From contig CANSKM010000002.1 in assembly GCA_947647475.1 (NCBI GenBank), positions 1-34,223 on the forward strand: a DNA stretch of 34,223 bases. The letters run 5' to 3'. This DNA comes from an uncultured bacterium (GTDB lineage: Bacteria > Cyanobacteriota > Vampirovibrionia > Gastranaerophilales > Gastranaerophilaceae). Below are positions 31,984 to 34,223 of this stretch, in pieces. The notes under the pieces are model-generated. The model was given only the letters and a program-made list of their open reading frames with translations, was not told the origin of the DNA and ran no database searches. Made by a program: the position numbers and the translations under genes. Every line of letters begins with the position of its first letter. The stretch's first letter is position 1.

Positions 31984-33114
31984 ATGGAAGATATCGGACT
32001 TTTTGTAATCGATTTGAGCGAATGCACAAATACGGGTGAAATTATTAACAATGTTTCTTTGGCACTTGAAATTCCAAACGCTTCAGGCAGAGGAATTTCT
32101 TTGAAATTAAAGGATAACGTTTTAAACCAATCCCAAATTTTGAGCATTAAATCTTTAATCGAAAGCTACAATTCACAGCTTGTAAATGTGGATACAACAT
32201 CTTTAATTACCCAAAATGCCTGCGAGAGCATGGGAATTAAGGTTACAAGGGCAAAGGTTATGAAGCTTAAAAAAGCTGCAAATGCCGATATAGTCCAAAA
32301 TGAACAGGCAATGTTAAATGTTGATGAGCCTGCAAGCCAAAATGTTCAAAACCAAAATGTTCAGGCACCAAAAGATGAAATGCCCGAAAATTTGGCACCA
32401 AACCCTGCCCCTGCGGCAAGTTTAGCGGAAGGTCTCGTTCTTGGGCCTGAAACTGTTGTTACCACAATGGTTACAAATAAATTTGACGAATTAAAAACAG
32501 AGCTTGGGGAAGAAGCAATTGCAGAGCCTCCAAAGCCTAAAAAAGATGTTCTTAAAAAAGCAAAAGCCTCAAAGGCAGAGCCCCCCGCAGAACAAGCACC
32601 GCAAACTGTCGTAAGACCGATTGAAGAAGAATTTGAAGGTCTTCAAAGGCAGACTATAACTGTTTATAAAAAGGCAAGTGATGAAAATCTTCAGGATGAA
32701 TCAGACCTTGAAGAAGTTGATTTTTACCTGCCGCCGACAGATGAACCTGTTGTAATTGATAATAAACAGACAATTTATGTTAACCAGACACTAAGAAGCG
32801 GTCAAACACTTGAGTTTGACGGAAATATTATAATCATCGGAGATTGCCATCCGGGTTCTGAAATTAAAGCCACAGGCGACATTACGGTTTGGGGCGTTTT
32901 AGGTTCAATAGCGCATGCAGGCTGCAGCGGAAACAGAGAAGCAAGAATTCGTGCTTTGAAGATGAATGCTGTTCAATTAAGAATTGCAAACTGCTATTCA
33001 AGACGTCCGGACGGCGGAAACATACCCTACATCGTAAAATCGGCAGTCTTTACGCCCGAAGAGGCAAGGATTGTAGATGATAATATTGTGTTGTTTAAAA
33101 TGGCTAATCAATAG
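31984..33114 (+). CDS. minC: septum-site determining protein MinC
   Basis: A 376-residue inhibitor of FtsZ assembly that is recruited to the membrane by MinD. Residues ~1-100 form the N-terminal domain (MEDIGLFVIDLSECTNTGEI). Residues ~265-376 form the C-terminal beta-helix that binds MinD: VNQTLRSGQTLEFDGNIIII, GDCHPGSEIKATGDITVWG, GSIAHAGCSGN, and the closing AVFTPEEARIVDDNIVL. Between them lies a long Pro/Ala/Glu/Gln-rich linker (about 160 residues), far longer than in E. coli MinC (231 in total) and like several cyanobacterial MinCs. A GAGG site lies about 10 nt before ATG 31984. It precedes minD by 12 nt. Confidence 0.92.
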   Translation: MEDIGLFVIDLSECTNTGEIINNVSLALEIPNASGRGISLKLKDNVLNQSQILSIKSLIESYNSQLVNVDTTSLITQNACESMGIKVTRAKVMKLKKAANADIVQNEQAMLNVDEPASQNVQNQNVQAPKDEMPENLAPNPAPAASLAEGLVLGPETVVTTMVTNKFDELKTELGEEAIAEPPKPKKDVLKKAKASKAEPPAEQAPQTVVRPIEEEFEGLQRQTITVYKKASDENLQDESDLEEVDFYLPPTDEPVVIDNKQTIYVNQTLRSGQTLEFDGNIIIIGDCHPGSEIKATGDITVWGVLGSIAHAGCSGNREARIRALKMNAVQLRIANCYSRRPDGGNIPYIVKSAVFTPEEARIVDDNIVLFKMANQ

Positions 33115-33126
33115 GAGTGAAGATAT

Positions 33127-33951
33127 ATGACAGGTTCTGTTATTGTAATTACATCAGGAAAGGGTGGGGTTGGAAAAACCACAACCTCTGCAAACATAGG
33201 TACAGCCCTTGCAAAAGGCGGAAATAAGGTTGTTTTAATCGATACAGACATCGGCCTTAGGAACCTTGATTTATTGCTCGGCCTTGAAAACCGCATTGTT
33301 TATACGATTGTGGATGTTGTTGAAGAAAGATGCAAGCTGAAACAGGCTCTTGTAAAGGATAAGAAAAACCCGAACCTTTGCTTGCTTGCAGCGGCACAAA
33401 CAAGAGATAAATCCGCAGTGAACGCTGATCAGCTTAAAGACATTTGCGAAACTTTAAAGAAAGAATTTGACTACATTCTTGTTGATTGCCCCGCAGGGAT
33501 TGAACAAGGTTTCCAAAACGCTGTTGCAGGCGCAAACGAAGCTATTGTTGTAACAACACCTGAAATGTCCGCTATTCGCGACGCGGATAGAATTATAGGC
33601 TTATTGGAATCTAAAGAAGATGTGAAAAAATACAGACTTCTTGTAAACAGAGTTCGTCCGAATTTGATTAAAACAAACGATATGATGAGTGTTGAAGACG
33701 TTGTGGAAATTTTATCCGCAGAGCTCATCGGCGTTATCCCTGAAGACACGGGCGTTATAACTTCAACAAACAAGGGGGAACCTATCGTAAACGACGAACA
33801 TTCGCTTGCAGGACAGGCATATTTAAACGTTGCAAGAAGAATTCAAGGGGAAGATGTGCCTTTCCTTGACATTGACCAGCCGAAAAACATTATTGAAAAA
33901 ATCAAAAAATTCACAAAAAAGCTTATGTCAAAGAAAGCGAAGGCTGAATAA
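33127..33951 (+). CDS. minD: septum-site determining ATPase MinD
   Basis: A 274-residue ParA-type ATPase that cycles on and off the membrane with MinE and carries MinC. The deviant Walker A is GKGGVGKTTT (residues 11-20), followed by VLIDTDIGLRNLD, VDCPAGIEQGF and VVTTPEMSAIRDADR. The C-terminal amphipathic membrane-targeting helix is IIEKIKKFTKKLM. AGGAGTGAAGATAT precedes the ATG. Its stop codon overlaps the minE start (TAATG), so the two are translated in a coupled way. Confidence 0.97.
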   Translation: MTGSVIVITSGKGGVGKTTTSANIGTALAKGGNKVVLIDTDIGLRNLDLLLGLENRIVYTIVDVVEERCKLKQALVKDKKNPNLCLLAAAQTRDKSAVNADQLKDICETLKKEFDYILVDCPAGIEQGFQNAVAGANEAIVVTTPEMSAIRDADRIIGLLESKEDVKKYRLLVNRVRPNLIKTNDMMSVEDVVEILSAELIGVIPEDTGVITSTNKGEPIVNDEHSLAGQAYLNVARRIQGEDVPFLDIDQPKNIIEKIKKFTKKLMSKKAKAE

Positions 33952-34223
33952 TGAAAGATATTTTTCATGATTTATACAACAAGGTTTTAAGTTTTTTCAC
34001 ATCAAATGAAGAGGCAGACCCCACAAAAGGGGTTGCAATTAACCGTCTGAAAACCGTTCTTTTACAAGACAGAGCAGGTTTTTCCGAACGTGCCATTCAG
34101 ATGATGAAAGAAGAGCTTGTATCTGTTGTATCAAAATATATGGAAATTGACGGCGACAGTTTCCAGCTTCAAATTGATGCGCTTGAAGACAAGACTGTTT
34201 TAAATTTAAGCATTCCTGTAACC
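33951..34223 (+). CDS. minE: cell division topological specificity factor MinE (partial)
   Basis: The first 91 residues are visible before the window ends: MKDIFHDLYNKVLSFF (the membrane-binding start), then VAINRLKTVLLQDRAGFSER (the MinD-contact helix or beta strand) and a C-terminal topological domain with MMKEELVSVVSKYMEIDG and VLNLSIPV. E. coli MinE is 88 residues, so only a few residues may be missing. It starts one base inside the minD stop. Confidence 0.93.
   Translation, partial: MKDIFHDLYNKVLSFFTSNEEADPTKGVAINRLKTVLLQDRAGFSERAIQMMKEELVSVVSKYMEIDGDSFQLQIDALEDKTVLNLSIPVT

Overview
Organism. This is an AT-rich, gene-dense bacterial chromosome segment. The best fit is a non-photosynthetic relative of cyanobacteria (Melainabacteria/Vampirovibrionia, probably Gastranaerophilales). 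The clues are a minCDE operon, a PilT twitching ATPase, an L11-L1/NusG/SecE/tRNA-Trp/L33 cluster, class 1B dihydroorotate dehydrogenase, and an N-terminal 'NPNFKG' tag of a kind I associate with that group. The assignment is inference from gene content, not a measured placement.

Layout. (1) 1-5458: a partial PLP aminotransferase (-), then a secreted or anchored matrixin-like metalloprotease and a multipass GT-C glycosyltransferase (+), a small XRE regulator (-), a GT2 glycosyltransferase (+) and a GtrA-family membrane protein (-). (2) 5477-8095 (-): rpmG, tRNA-Trp, secE, nusG, rplK, rplA. The usual rplJ-rplL-rpoB continuation is absent and a GtrA gene follows instead. (3) 8346-9242 (-): a YwqK/MORN-like repeat protein. 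(4) 9429-19168 (+): an almost complete de novo pyrimidine operon, pyrK-pyrD-pyrE-pyrB-pyrC-pyrF-carA-carB, mostly with overlapping genes. In front of it lie a U-rich 14-codon ORF and a perfect intrinsic terminator, a layout resembling UTP-sensitive attenuation. It ends at a strong terminator. (5) 19301-20466: pilT with its own promoter and terminator. (6) 20467-20936: non-coding accessory patch with tandem direct repeats, a 'CGTCATTGCGAGG'-type dispersed repeat and a 204-bp element with perfect 24-bp terminal inverted repeats. (7) 20937-22079: two small membrane proteins in an operon, then a probably abundant 165-residue protein of unknown function with a C-rich 3' UTR. (8) 22222-27673 (+): a second pyrF, ald, proB, proA, then nadA under its own promoter. 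(9) 27747-31760: an exported N-acetylmuramoyl-L-alanine amidase (-), a 5'-nucleotidase-like phosphoesterase without signal peptide (+), and a hydrophobic protein with a His-rich tail (-). (10) 31984-end (+): minC, minD and partial minE.

How it fits together. Regions 2 and 4 are housekeeping. Region 4 makes UMP from bicarbonate, glutamine and aspartate, with region 8 supplying a second OMP decarboxylase beside alanine/proline metabolism. Regions 1, 5, 9 and 10 concern the cell envelope, surface glycans, pili and division.

Most notable signal. Several genes with no Shine-Dalgarno sequence (850, 20937 and 29009 most clearly; 3851 less so) share one geometry: a TTGxxx -35 box, 17 bp, a TATAAT-like -10 box, exactly 7 bp, then ATG. 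Transcription would begin at the start codon, so these look like leaderless mRNAs. Genes inside operons carry ordinary GGAG-type sites.
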